Source: Candidatus Altimarinota bacterium
GTDB lineage: Bacteria > Patescibacteriota > Gracilibacteria > JAHISY01
Direction of reading: 5' to 3'
NCBI GenBank assembly: GCA_028690585.1
Contig: JAQVAZ010000002.1
Span: 1 to 63,737, forward strand
DNA: 63,737 bases
The notes below the pieces were generated by a model. It saw only the letters and a list, made by a program, of their open reading frames with translations, did no database searches and had not been told where the DNA came from. Both the position numbers and the translations under genes were made by a program. Below, piece after piece: positions 11,478 to 19,623 of the stretch; the stretch's first letter is position 1; every line of letters begins with the position of its first letter.

Positions 11478-11511
11478 CCCTCCCCCAACCCGCTTAGCGG
11501 AGGGGTTTTTT
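11478..11511 (+). terminator. Hairpin plus T-run just upstream of the H1-like gene
   Basis: CCCTC pairs with GAGGG, an inner CGC/GCG closes a TTA loop, and six T follow (11506-11511). It sits only 22 bp before the next ATG, so it may end an upstream transcript or attenuate the small gene. Confidence 0.5.
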
Positions 11512-11532
11512 ATTTCCCTAACCCTAACCACC

Positions 11533-11640
11533 ATGGCAGCAAAGAAAAAAGCCAAGAAAGCAGCTCCAAAAAAGAAAGTTGCTAAGAAGGCAAAAAAAGC
11601 AGCTCCAAAAAAGAAAGCTGCAAAGAAAAAGAAGAAATAG
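11533..11640 (+). CDS. 35-aa histone H1-like Lys/Ala-rich peptide
   Basis: ATG at 11533 to TAG at 11640 encodes a peptide made almost only of Lys, Ala and two KKAAPKKK units. This resembles the C-terminal tails of histone H1 and of bacterial H1-like proteins. Such peptides bind DNA through charge. The frame is bracketed by hairpins with T-runs on both sides (11478-11511 and 11665-11688), as expected for a real short transcript. A low-complexity spurious frame is possible, but the clean start, stop and terminator favour a gene. Confidence 0.65.
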   Translation: MAAKKKAKKAAPKKKVAKKAKKAAPKKKAAKKKKK

Positions 11641-11664
11641 TTTTACAAAAACTAAAAACAAGGA

Positions 11665-11688
11665 AGCTCTGCCTAGCAGGGCTTTTTT
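11665..11688 (+). terminator. Terminator after the H1-like gene
   Basis: AGCTCTGC, loop CTA, GCAGGGCT (8-bp stem with one G-U), followed by a T-run. Confidence 0.8.
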
Positions 11689-11736
11689 GTTGGGAAAATT
11701 GAAGCTTCCGAAATTATATTGAGAGGCGAAAGCAAA

Positions 11737-12441
11737 TTAATTACGAATCTCACACTCACCTACAAGCTTCAGCGCTTCAGCGCGCATAGTTTCCAATTCC
11801 ACTGGGGAGAAGGAATGATATTTTCTAAATTCAGGATCGAGGCAACCTCCCCGTGTTTGAAAATTTTGGAGGAAATATTTTTTCGCACCCTTGATGAAGT
11901 GGAGAATTTTTTGCCATTCTTCCTCGTCTACTAATTCTTTTACCAATGTTGTGCGAAACTCATAATCGATTTTGGAATGCAAAATCGCATCACGCGTTTG
12001 CTGAACCTTTTCGATTGCGTCAATCCCGACAAGCTTCTGATAATTTTTTGGTGAAGCTTTGATATCTAGCGCAATGTAGTCGAGTAAATTTTGTGTGAGT
12101 AATTTTTTCACCATCTCTGGATTGCTTCCATTTGTATCTAGCTTGATGAGGAAACCGAGGCTGCGAATCTTCTGGATGAAATCGATTAAATCATATTGGA
12201 GAGTCGGCTCCCCACCAGTGATACACACTCCATCAAGTAAATTTTTGCGCTTCGCGAGAAACTTGAGGAAAACTTCTTCAGGAATAAAACTCTCTTTTAG
12301 TTTCGCGATTCTTTCTGGCAAAACAAATTCAGCATTGTGGCAGTAGCCGCAACGAAAATTACAGCCAGGCGTAAAAACTGTAGCAGCAGCTTTGCCAGGG
12401 AAATCTAAAAGCGTAAGTTTTTGAATCGCAGAAATATGCAT
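11737..12441 (-). CDS. nrdG: Anaerobic ribonucleotide reductase activase (radical SAM)
   Basis: This 234-residue radical SAM protein carries the CxxxCxxC cluster motif (CNFRCGYC) near residues 27-34, a TGGEPT SAM-binding motif and the LTLLDFPGK opening typical of NrdG-type activases. It should generate the glycyl radical on NrdD using a 4Fe-4S cluster and SAM. It is the last gene of the nrdD locus on the minus strand. TAAACT (plus positions 12448-12453) lies 6 bp before the ATG, so it may also have its own short-leader promoter. Close relatives activate other glycyl-radical enzymes, but the neighbours point to NrdD. Confidence 0.9.
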   Translation of the reverse strand: MHISAIQKLTLLDFPGKAAATVFTPGCNFRCGYCHNAEFVLPERIAKLKESFIPEEVFLKFLAKRKNLLDGVCITGGEPTLQYDLIDFIQKIRSLGFLIKLDTNGSNPEMVKKLLTQNLLDYIALDIKASPKNYQKLVGIDAIEKVQQTRDAILHSKIDYEFRTTLVKELVDEEEWQKILHFIKGAKKYFLQNFQTRGGCLDPEFRKYHSFSPVELETMRAEALKLVGECEIRN

Positions 12442-12458
12442 AGGGGTAGTTTACCTTT

Positions 12459-12490
12459 TGTCATTCCAGCGAAAGTTGGAATCCAGAAAA
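12459..12490. repeat. Dispersed inverted repeat (family A)
   Basis: Copy of a window-wide element with core TGTCATTCC...GGAATCCAGAAA, here with degenerate arms. Other copies are listed at 29722, 38081, 38126, 41879, 50243 and 58721. Confidence 0.7.
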
Positions 12491-12577
12491 AATTTTCTTC
12501 GGCACCAAGTTCTCGACAAGCCCCAAGGGGGCCACTTCGTGGCTCGAACAAGAAAGATTTACGAAAAAAAATCTAAT

Positions 12578-12820
12578 CTAATTGTTTTTCTCCAGCCACT
12601 CACTCACCTCTCCTACTTCGCTTGCGCGGAAGATTTCTGTATCACCTTCATAAAAAATAATCGTCGGCGCATTTTGCACACCAGTCTGCGCAATCATCTC
12701 ACCGAAGTTAGGAGAAGTGTTATCAAGAATTTCTCCTTCACATTTAACATTCTCTGCAACAAAACTTTTCATCGCAGGGCATTTTGGGCAAGTGGTAGTA
12801 GTGAAAAGCAGATACCTCAT
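12578..12820 (-). CDS. Thioredoxin/glutaredoxin-like protein
   Basis: An 80-residue single thioredoxin-fold domain with the redox motif CPKC at residues 12-15 (TTTTCPKCPAMK) and a cis-Pro segment (NAPTIIFYEG). Size matches NrdH/glutaredoxin-like proteins. Its place between the NrdD pieces and NrdG suggests it supplies electrons to the reductase. Formate-using NrdD enzymes do not need this, so the neighbour may say which NrdD class is present. Its ATG overlaps the stop of a doubtful upstream 65-residue frame. Confidence 0.85.
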   Translation of the reverse strand: MRYLLFTTTTCPKCPAMKSFVAENVKCEGEILDNTSPNFGEMIAQTGVQNAPTIIFYEGDTEIFRASEVGEVSEWLEKNN

Positions 12821-13014
12821 CCGTAAATCGAGTTAAGCCTTCCCGTAAAAAGAGCAGCAAATTTTCTTCTAACAACCAACTCTCTTCTTGTTTCTGGTGG
12901 CAACACCACACCTACTAAAAATAACTGAAGTGGGGTGGTCGTTTCGCAAGCTGGTGTTTTTGCTGGAGTGAGATTTGATTGGATACTCCCGCTAAATTCT
13001 TTAGGTGAATCCAT
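12817..13014 (-). CDS. Doubtful 65-aa frame in the nrdD locus
   Basis: This frame fills the 230-bp gap between the glycyl-radical gene and the thioredoxin gene, and its TGA overlaps the next ATG as ATGA, which favours translational coupling. The product has no recognisable motif and an unusual composition, so it may be chance. Confidence 0.25.
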   Translation of the reverse strand: MDSPKEFSGSIQSNLTPAKTPACETTTPLQLFLVGVVLPPETRRELVVRRKFAALFTGRLNSIYG

Positions 13015-13050
13015 ATGGAAATCTTATATTGAGTTTCTCCAATTTCTTTC

Positions 13051-13263
13051 TTATGCAAATTGCTGGCAAAACTTGGAGTTGATTGTAGCTTGCTCAGAAA
13101 AGTGATGGCGAGAATAATGCTCCGCTTTCTTACCTACATTGAAGTTATCCACTGGGCGATGGTATCCCATCACGCGAGTCCAAACTTCGCAACGAGTGCG
13201 TTTAGCTTGAAGCAATTCTTCTTGAGTGAGAGGTTTCGAGGTTGTGGAAGGTTGAGTATTCAT
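13051..13263 (-). CDS. Separate glycyl-radical domain of anaerobic ribonucleotide reductase
   Basis: A 70-residue protein holding the glycyl-radical loop normally found at the NrdD C terminus: CEVWTRVMGYHRPVDNFN, followed by GKKAEH. The predicted radical Gly is residue 33 (RVMGY). It begins 40 bp after the stop of the large NrdD gene and in a different frame, so the enzyme is encoded in two pieces. The piece has its own ATG and a Thr/Ser/Gln-rich lead of about 20 residues. It must dock into the large subunit and be activated by NrdG. A simple frameshift artefact is unlikely, because a separate start and linker exist. Confidence 0.85.
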   Translation of the reverse strand: MNTQPSTTSKPLTQEELLQAKRTRCEVWTRVMGYHRPVDNFNVGKKAEHYSRHHFSEQATINSKFCQQFA

Positions 13264-13303
13264 GGGTTTTTTATTTTAAAGGATAAGAGTTAAATAAACG
13301 AAT

Positions 13304-15412
13304 TTATTGTTTGGCGAATTCGGAAATGAATTGCTCTCTTTTGGCTGCATCGATATCTTTACCAGTGAAACCAATCTCTCTATCGCAAGTTGGGCAGAAA
13401 TCATGCTCCCCTGCGATGTAGCCGTGTTTCGGACAAATCGAGAATGTTGGAGTGATGGTGATATACGGTAAGCGGAAAGTGCTGAGAACTTTTCTGACTA
13501 AATTCTTACAACTCGCGCTATCGGAAATTCTTTCTCCCATATAGAGATGAAGCACCGTGCCGCCCGTATACATCTTTTGTAAATCATCCTGATGCTGCAA
13601 AGCTTCGAAAGCATCATCGGTATATTCCACTGGCAGCTGAGAAGAGTTGGTGTAGTAAGGCGCTTCCGGAGTGCCAGCCTGAATAATATCTGGATAGCGT
13701 TTGCGATCTTCTTTCGCGAAGCGGTAAGTGGTGCCTTCTGCTGGAGTCGCCTCGAGGTTGTAGAGATTGCCAGTTTCGTTTTGGAACTCTTTGAGTTTCT
13801 CACGCATGAAGCTGAGGATTTCTAGGGCTAATTCTCTGCCTCTCTCGTCGGCGATATCATATTCTCCATTGCTGAAATTCATCACACACTCATTGATTCC
13901 GTTTACGCCGATAGTAGAGAAGTGATTATTGAGAGTGCCGAGATAGCGCTTTGTAAATGGGAATAATCCTCTATCCATCCACTTTTGAATTTCTTCACGC
14001 TTCATCTCGAGAGAAATTTTTGCCAACTCCATCAGGTGTCCAACGCGTTTTAGCATCGCAGCCTTATCGCCTTTGTGGAGGTAACCGATGCGCGCGGAAT
14101 TCAAAGTAACCACACCGATACTTCCCGTCATTTCCGCGCTGCCGAATAATCCGTTTCCTCTCGCAAGTAATTCGTTGAGATCCAACTGCAAGCGACAACA
14201 CATACTTCTCACGTGGTTTGGTTTGAGATCAGAGTTGAGGAAGTTTTGGAAATAAGGCATTCCATACTTCGCCGTCATCTCGAAGAGTAATTCTGTATTC
14301 GGCCCATCCCAATCAAACTCGTGAGTAATGTTGTAAGTAGGTATCGGGAAAGTGAAAACTCTACCTTTGGAATCACCCGCAGTCATCACCTCGATGAAAG
14401 CGCGATTAATCATATCCATCTCCTTTTGCAATTCACCGAATTTCAAAGCATACGGTTTGCCACCCATGAGTAAACGCTTCTCTTTGAGATCTTCTGGGCA
14501 AACCCAATCAAGAGTGATGTTGGTGAAAGGAGTTTGAGTCCCCCAGCGACTTGGCACATTGAGGTTGAATACGAAGCTTTGAATGTTTTGATGCACATAT
14601 TCGTAAGTTTTCCTGTCGATGTAGCTTTGCTTCGCTTCTTCGGTTTCAAATTGCGCAGCGGTATCTTCGAGTTGCTTAGCTAATTCGAGAGAGTATTTAT
14701 TTACGAAAGGCGCGAGGTAAGTATCGAAGCTGCTGAAAGCCTGCGCGCCAGCCCATTCGTTTTGGAGACTGCCGAGGAAATTCACCATCTGAGAAACCGC
14801 GGAAGAAAGATGCTTCGGTGGAAAACTTTCTGTTTTGCCGAGTAACCCATTGAAACCTTCTTCTATCAAAGCGCGCAAACTCCAACCCGCGCAATAGCCA
14901 CTAAACATATCCAAATCATGGATGTGGTAGTCACCATTGCGATGCGCATCACCCACATTCTTTGGGTAGATGTGAGACAGCCAGTAGTTGGCAGTCACTT
15001 TACCAGCGGTATTGAGAATCATGCCTCCGAGAGAGTAGCCTTGGTTGCTATTCGCATTTACTCTCCAGTCCAGCTGCTCCAAATATTCGGAAATGGTTTT
15101 CTCTACCTCCACCACCACGTCTCTATCCGCGCGTTTTACTGATTGCTTCTCGCGATAGAGAATGAAAGTCTTAGCAGTAGTTGGGTGACCTTCGCGAATC
15201 AAAACTCTTTCTACCGCATCTTGGATTTCTTCCACTGTTGGCACATGATCTTCCTTGCTAACTTCTTTCACCACAAGTGAAGCCAAACGCTTCGCGGTTG
15301 CGATATCGGTGCCTCCCGCCGCTTTGGCGGCTGCGAAGATTGCATTCTCAATTTTGGAGACATCGAAATCAACAATCGCACCATTACGCTTTTGCACTTT
15401 ATAAGCAGCCAT
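13304..15412 (-). CDS. nrdD: Anaerobic ribonucleoside-triphosphate reductase, large part
   Basis: 702 residues. The N-terminal ~90 form an ATP-cone (VQKRNGAIVDFD...) for allosteric control. The ten-stranded barrel body follows (HIHDLDMFSGYCAGWS, VNLNVPSRWG-like, GINECVMN). The C terminus carries a zinc-ribbon pair, CPKHGY and CPTC. The protein stops right after the zinc site, where normal NrdD continues into the glycyl-radical loop; that loop is the next gene. It makes dNTPs without oxygen. NrdR-like boxes lie upstream (15447-15495). The gene diverges from secA. Confidence 0.95.
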   Translation of the reverse strand: MAAYKVQKRNGAIVDFDVSKIENAIFAAAKAAGGTDIATAKRLASLVVKEVSKEDHVPTVEEIQDAVERVLIREGHPTTAKTFILYREKQSVKRADRDVVVEVEKTISEYLEQLDWRVNANSNQGYSLGGMILNTAGKVTANYWLSHIYPKNVGDAHRNGDYHIHDLDMFSGYCAGWSLRALIEEGFNGLLGKTESFPPKHLSSAVSQMVNFLGSLQNEWAGAQAFSSFDTYLAPFVNKYSLELAKQLEDTAAQFETEEAKQSYIDRKTYEYVHQNIQSFVFNLNVPSRWGTQTPFTNITLDWVCPEDLKEKRLLMGGKPYALKFGELQKEMDMINRAFIEVMTAGDSKGRVFTFPIPTYNITHEFDWDGPNTELLFEMTAKYGMPYFQNFLNSDLKPNHVRSMCCRLQLDLNELLARGNGLFGSAEMTGSIGVVTLNSARIGYLHKGDKAAMLKRVGHLMELAKISLEMKREEIQKWMDRGLFPFTKRYLGTLNNHFSTIGVNGINECVMNFSNGEYDIADERGRELALEILSFMREKLKEFQNETGNLYNLEATPAEGTTYRFAKEDRKRYPDIIQAGTPEAPYYTNSSQLPVEYTDDAFEALQHQDDLQKMYTGGTVLHLYMGERISDSASCKNLVRKVLSTFRLPYITITPTFSICPKHGYIAGEHDFCPTCDREIGFTGKDIDAAKREQFISEFAKQ

Positions 15413-15446
15413 ATTGGGAAGGGGGTTGGGGGTGGGAAAAGACTAA

Positions 15447-15495
15447 TCCACAATATATTGTGGAAAAGCCGAGAGCAAGATACAGCATATCGGAT
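15447..15495 (-). promoter_or_regulatory. NrdR-like boxes upstream of nrdD
   Basis: TCCACAATATATTGTGGA (15447-15464) is a perfect 18-bp palindrome and fits the NrdR box consensus acaCwAtATaTwGtGt. A degenerate second site, ATACAGCATATCGGAT (15480-15495), is centred 32 bp further upstream, the usual spacing of paired NrdR boxes. The positions fit repression of the nrdD operon by NrdR, which senses ATP/dATP. No nrdR gene is in the window. Confidence 0.75.
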
Positions 15496-15630
15496 TCAAC
15501 CAAGGGAAGCAATTGAAAAGGAGTTGCTGAAACTGTGTGAAGATTTCTAGATAAACTAAGCGAGTAAAAAACTTATGCGTGGCATTTTTTACCCCCAGCG
15601 ATTAAACTCTTCCGGACTAAATCTTTTACT

Positions 15631-18387
15631 GTGATACGCAAATTTTTGAACTCACTTCTCGGCGATTATAATGCGAAAGAGGTGAAAAAATTACAGCCTC
15701 TGGTGGATAAAATCAACTCTTTGGAAGTTTCCTATCAGGAGCTTTCGGAAGAAGCTTTGAAAGCTAAAACTGTTGAATTTAAAAAACGCATCGCAGATGG
15801 TGAATCTCTCGATGATTTGCTGCCTGAAGCTTTCGCGGTAGTGAAGAATGCTTGCAGGAGACTTTTTGGCACCAGCTGGGAAGTGAGAGGTGATCCAGTG
15901 AAGTGGGAGATGATTCCCTACGATGTGCAGCTGATTGGCGGTATCGTATTGCATCAAGGCAGAATCGCCGAGATGAAAACAGGTGAAGGTAAAACTTTGG
16001 TTTGCACTCTCCCCCTCTATTTGAATGCGCTGGCTGGCAAAGGCTGCTATCTCGTGACTGTAAATAATTATCTCGCAACCAGAGATAGTGAATGGATGGG
16101 AGGCTTGTTTCGCTACCTGGGTTTAACTGTTGGAGTAGTCGATCACGGGATTCCCCACGATGCGCGCAAAGCTGCCTACGCTTGCGATATTACTTACGGA
16201 ACTAATACAGAATTCGGTTTCGATTATCTGAGAGATAATATGGCGCGCAGCAAAGAAGAGATGGTGCAGCGCGATTTGTATTACGCGATTGTGGATGAAG
16301 TGGATTCGATTTTGATTGATGAAGCCCGCACTCCATTAATTATTTCCGCGCCAGCGGAGGAATCTACGAGTAAATATCTCCGCTATTCGCAACTAGTAAG
16401 AAGTTTGGAAAAGGGGAAACATTACGAGTTAGATGAGAAGCTAAAAGCCGCTACTCTCACTGAGGAAGGCATCAAGAAAATGGAAGAGTTGCTGGGTTTG
16501 GAAAATATTTATACCGAAGCGGGGTTGAGTGAAGTGCATCATATCGAAGCAGCGCTAAAAGCGATTGCGGTTTTCGAGCGCGATAAAGATTATGTGGTAG
16601 ATGCGAATGGTGAAGTAGTAATCGTAGATGAATTCACCGGCAGGTTGATGCCAGGCAGGAGATACTCTGATGGTTTGCATCAAGCGCTAGAAGCGAAAGA
16701 AGGTGTGGAGGTGAAGAGGGAAAGCAAAACTCTCGCTACTGTCACACTGCAAAATTACTTCCGCCTGTTTAAAAAACTCGCTGGCATGACAGGCACCGCG
16801 CTGACAGAAGCAGAAGAGTTTGGAAAAATCTACGGCTTAGAGTGTTTAGCGATTCCGACTAATCAGCCAGTCACGCGCAAAGATCTCAGTGATAGCGTTT
16901 ACAAAAACGAAGCTGGGAAATATCAGGCTGCGGTGAAGAAAATTAAAGAGCTACACGAAAAAGGTCAGCCGGTTTTGGTTGGCACGATTACGATTGAGAA
17001 ATCCGAGAGGCTCAGTCAGCTGCTGCTACGCAGCGGAGTTCCACACAAAGTGTTGAATGCGAAGCAGCATGAAAAAGAAGCAGAGATTGTAAGTAAAGCA
17101 GGAGAGAAAGATGCTGTTACGATTGCTACGAATATGGCAGGCCGCGGCACCGATATCAAACTCGGAGAAGGTGTAGCCGATTTGGGTGGCTTATTTATCC
17201 TCGGCACAGAAAGACATGAATCAAGAAGAATCGATAATCAGCTGCGTGGCCGCGCTGGCCGCCAAGGTGATAATGGTTACTCCCAGTTTTATGTGAGTAT
17301 GGAGGATAGCCTAATGCGTTTATTCGGCGGCGAGAAGATGCAACGCATGATGGAATTTCTGAAAGTGCCCGATGATATGCCGATTGAGAATAAGATGATT
17401 AGCGGCTCGATTGAATCCGCGCAGAAAAAAGTAGAAGGCCACAACTTCGATATCAGAAAAAGCCTCGTGGAATACGATGATGTGATGAATGCGCATCGCG
17501 AAATCGTTTACGGTCGCAGGAGAAAAATCCTGATGCATGAAGATATCGCTGCCGAGATTCAGGCTTTGATTTTCAATGAAGCAGAAAAAACTGTGGATGC
17601 TTTTATTGCGAATCGCAAATCAGAAGATTGGGAATTGGAAAGCTTACTAAAAGCGTTAACAAAAATTTACGAAGATCCGACGCAGCCACTCACCAAAGAA
17701 AAATTGGAAGCTTTCACGGCTGCGGAGCTGAAAAAGTTTGCAGTGAAATATCTCAAAGATGCCTACGCGCAGAGGGAGAAGCAAGTAGGAGATAGTGGAG
17801 TCCTCCGCCACGCGGAAAGACAAATCTATCTCACTACGATTGATAGATTGTGGATGGATCACCTCGAGAATATGCGGCACCTGCGTGAAAAAGTTTCGCT
17901 ACGAGGCTATGGGCAACGCGACCCACTCGTGGAGTATAAGAGTGAAGCTTTCCTGGCTTTCGAAGAGTTATTAGATAATATCCGCGCGAATACCATCGTG
18001 GCACTTTTCCGTTTGCAGATAGAGAAACGCGCAGCGCCGATTCAAGTAGTTTCAGCTATCCCACAGAATGTGAAAACGAATGAAGAAAGCGTGGAAGATG
18101 TTTTAACTGGTGATAGAGAATTCACACCTGCAGAGCAAAAAGAATTTGCGCAGGCTGCTGCAGAAGTGATGCGTGTAGATGAAAAAATCGCGAATCTCGG
18201 AAAGAGTGGCGAAAGCGTAGTGAAAGCCGACGACACCGAATACACTCCCGCCAAAGCCGATAACCCTACTGTGATTCGCGTGGAAGACGATGGAAAATCT
18301 TCTGGCGGAAAAGAAACAGGCAGAAATGATGCTTGCCCGTGTGGCAGTGGGAAGAAATATAAAAAATGCTGCGGAAAAGAAAACTAA
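15631..18387 (+). CDS. secA: Preprotein translocase ATPase SecA
   Basis: 918 residues, GTG start. Walker A (GEGKT) lies near residue 115, DEVDSILIDEART is the DEAD motif, and helicase motifs continue to GRGTDIKLGEG and QLRGRAGRQGD. The preprotein-crosslinking, helical wing and scaffold regions are present. The C terminus ends in the zinc-binding SEC-C motif (CPCGSGKKYKKCC). SecA drives proteins through SecYEG and should serve the many signal-peptide proteins in this window. TAAATC at 15618-15623 sits 7 bp before the start, consistent with a short-leader promoter. Confidence 0.97.
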   Translation: MIRKFLNSLLGDYNAKEVKKLQPLVDKINSLEVSYQELSEEALKAKTVEFKKRIADGESLDDLLPEAFAVVKNACRRLFGTSWEVRGDPVKWEMIPYDVQLIGGIVLHQGRIAEMKTGEGKTLVCTLPLYLNALAGKGCYLVTVNNYLATRDSEWMGGLFRYLGLTVGVVDHGIPHDARKAAYACDITYGTNTEFGFDYLRDNMARSKEEMVQRDLYYAIVDEVDSILIDEARTPLIISAPAEESTSKYLRYSQLVRSLEKGKHYELDEKLKAATLTEEGIKKMEELLGLENIYTEAGLSEVHHIEAALKAIAVFERDKDYVVDANGEVVIVDEFTGRLMPGRRYSDGLHQALEAKEGVEVKRESKTLATVTLQNYFRLFKKLAGMTGTALTEAEEFGKIYGLECLAIPTNQPVTRKDLSDSVYKNEAGKYQAAVKKIKELHEKGQPVLVGTITIEKSERLSQLLLRSGVPHKVLNAKQHEKEAEIVSKAGEKDAVTIATNMAGRGTDIKLGEGVADLGGLFILGTERHESRRIDNQLRGRAGRQGDNGYSQFYVSMEDSLMRLFGGEKMQRMMEFLKVPDDMPIENKMISGSIESAQKKVEGHNFDIRKSLVEYDDVMNAHREIVYGRRRKILMHEDIAAEIQALIFNEAEKTVDAFIANRKSEDWELESLLKALTKIYEDPTQPLTKEKLEAFTAAELKKFAVKYLKDAYAQREKQVGDSGVLRHAERQIYLTTIDRLWMDHLENMRHLREKVSLRGYGQRDPLVEYKSEAFLAFEELLDNIRANTIVALFRLQIEKRAAPIQVVSAIPQNVKTNEESVEDVLTGDREFTPAEQKEFAQAAAEVMRVDEKIANLGKSGESVVKADDTEYTPAKADNPTVIRVEDDGKSSGGKETGRNDACPCGSGKKYKKCCGKEN

Positions 18388-18403
18388 ATATTTTTTGTGA
18401 AAC

Positions 18404-18817
18404 TTAACAATGCTTCTTGTATTGTGGAAAATTATTTTTTATATGCTCTAAAAACCATTGTGTTTCTGATTGTTTTTTGCAACAGTGACCTTTCCCGTAA
18501 ACAAGCAAAACCTCGATTTTCCCAGTGTCATTGCAAAGAGAAAAAATTAATCTATTCCCAGAAGTTTTAGGGGAGCTATTCGTGCCAGCAATTCTAAAAT
18601 CCAGCTTGAATATTCCCATGTTTTCCTCTTGCGAAAACTTAATGTTGTCAATCAGTTTTGTTTGTTGAAACGCGAAAGATCTTTCGAGCGTAGCCACGAT
18701 GGCTTTTTTTGTTTCGAGCCATTTTCTTGCTTTGTGATGTTTCAAAAAATCTTTGCAAAAATGCCTCTCTGCGTAAGAAGAAAACTCAACCAAAAACTTT
18801 ATATCTTTAATAAACAT
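18404..18817 (-). CDS. RelE-like toxin of the second Panacea module
   Basis: A 137-residue protein whose middle and C-terminal parts resemble RelE/HigB-type mRNA interferase-like toxins (KLDFRIAGTNSS, SGNRLIFSLCND, VLLVYGKGHC). It overlaps the upstream antitoxin gene by 11 bp and follows it in the same operon. The expected action is ribosome-dependent mRNA cleavage, but the catalytic residues cannot be assigned by eye. Low GC compared with secA next door suggests acquisition. Confidence 0.75.
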   Translation of the reverse strand: MFIKDIKFLVEFSSYAERHFCKDFLKHHKARKWLETKKAIVATLERSFAFQQTKLIDNIKFSQEENMGIFKLDFRIAGTNSSPKTSGNRLIFSLCNDTGKIEVLLVYGKGHCCKKQSETQWFLEHIKNNFPQYKKHC

Positions 18818-19499
18818 TTTCAGGGGCTTCCATATTAATTAATTCGTAGGGTATCGCCTCCCCATTTTTGCACATAGACCATGGTATTTGCCTATGAGTA
18901 AAATCAACGACTTCTTGAGTGTTTGCCTTTTTCCATTTTTTACACACTTCTTTTAAAATATCCATTTCTTTTTTATCTAGTATGGTGTTGTCTGGCTGCT
19001 CTACTAGCGAGATCATCATCGCCTTATCTTTTTTTTCCACGCTAATTGATTCGTTATTGTCAATTATGTCAAAAAACTCTATTGCAACAGGCCCCTGAGC
19101 AAGTCTCTTGTATTCAAACCCTGAAATTGGTTTCAAGAATTTATAATAACTGGCAAAGTCACAAAGATAAACTAGTTTCGCTAGTTTTGTTTTTGTTATC
19201 TTTCCGTCATCATCAGCACCATATTTGATGCATTGCAAGATAAGATTGTGGAAACGCTTGGAAGATTTTTGGCTAAACTCTTGGGAGCCTGCTTTTGAAC
19301 CAGCCGAAAGCTCCTCGTCCATCAATATTTCTGTTGGGATATCAAATATTTCCGAAATTTTCCTAAGCTCACCAAGAGTAATGTCTCTTTCTCCTTTTTC
19401 AAGACTATCAAGAGTCGGGCGAGATATTCCGATTTTTTTTGCAAGCCTCTCCTGTGAAAGCTTATTCGCTTTTCTGAGTTTAATAATAAAGTTCTTCAT
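18807..19499 (-). CDS. HTH-Panacea antitoxin/regulator
   Basis: Residues 1-60 are an XRE-type helix-turn-helix (KLSQERLAKKIGISRPTLDSLEKG). The rest is a Panacea/SocA-like domain (KTKLAKLVYLCDFASYYKF, YKRLAQGPV, VVDFTHRQIPWSMC). The upstream ATG at 19514 lies inside the operator palindrome, so I choose ATG at 19499 (MKNFIIKLRK, 230 aa). It should repress its own promoter and neutralise the toxin encoded by the overlapping downstream gene. It is the second Panacea system in the window, with a different toxin fold. Confidence 0.88.
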   Translation of the reverse strand: MKNFIIKLRKANKLSQERLAKKIGISRPTLDSLEKGERDITLGELRKISEIFDIPTEILMDEELSAGSKAGSQEFSQKSSKRFHNLILQCIKYGADDDGKITKTKLAKLVYLCDFASYYKFLKPISGFEYKRLAQGPVAIEFFDIIDNNESISVEKKDKAMMISLVEQPDNTILDKKEMDILKEVCKKWKKANTQEVVDFTHRQIPWSMCKNGEAIPYELINMEAPENVY

Positions 19500-19509
19500 G
19501 GTGCGTATA

Positions 19510-19558
19510 TTCATTAAAATTCACATGCATTTTAATGAAACAAGGTGGTAAAAGTCAA
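19510..19558 (-). promoter_or_regulatory. Promoter-operator of the second Panacea module
   Basis: On the minus strand, TTGACT (19553-19558) and TAAAAT (19529-19534) are separated by 18 bp. The -10 lies within a perfect 11-bp inverted repeat, TTCATTAAAAT (19510-19520) and ATTTTAATGAA (19529-19539), 8 bp apart. This is a textbook autoregulatory operator for the XRE domain. Confidence 0.75.
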
Positions 19559-19623
19559 GATGTTTTACATTTTATATTAATTTCTGCTTGTAATTCTATT
19601 TTTGTAAAATTTTTTTACATGCT

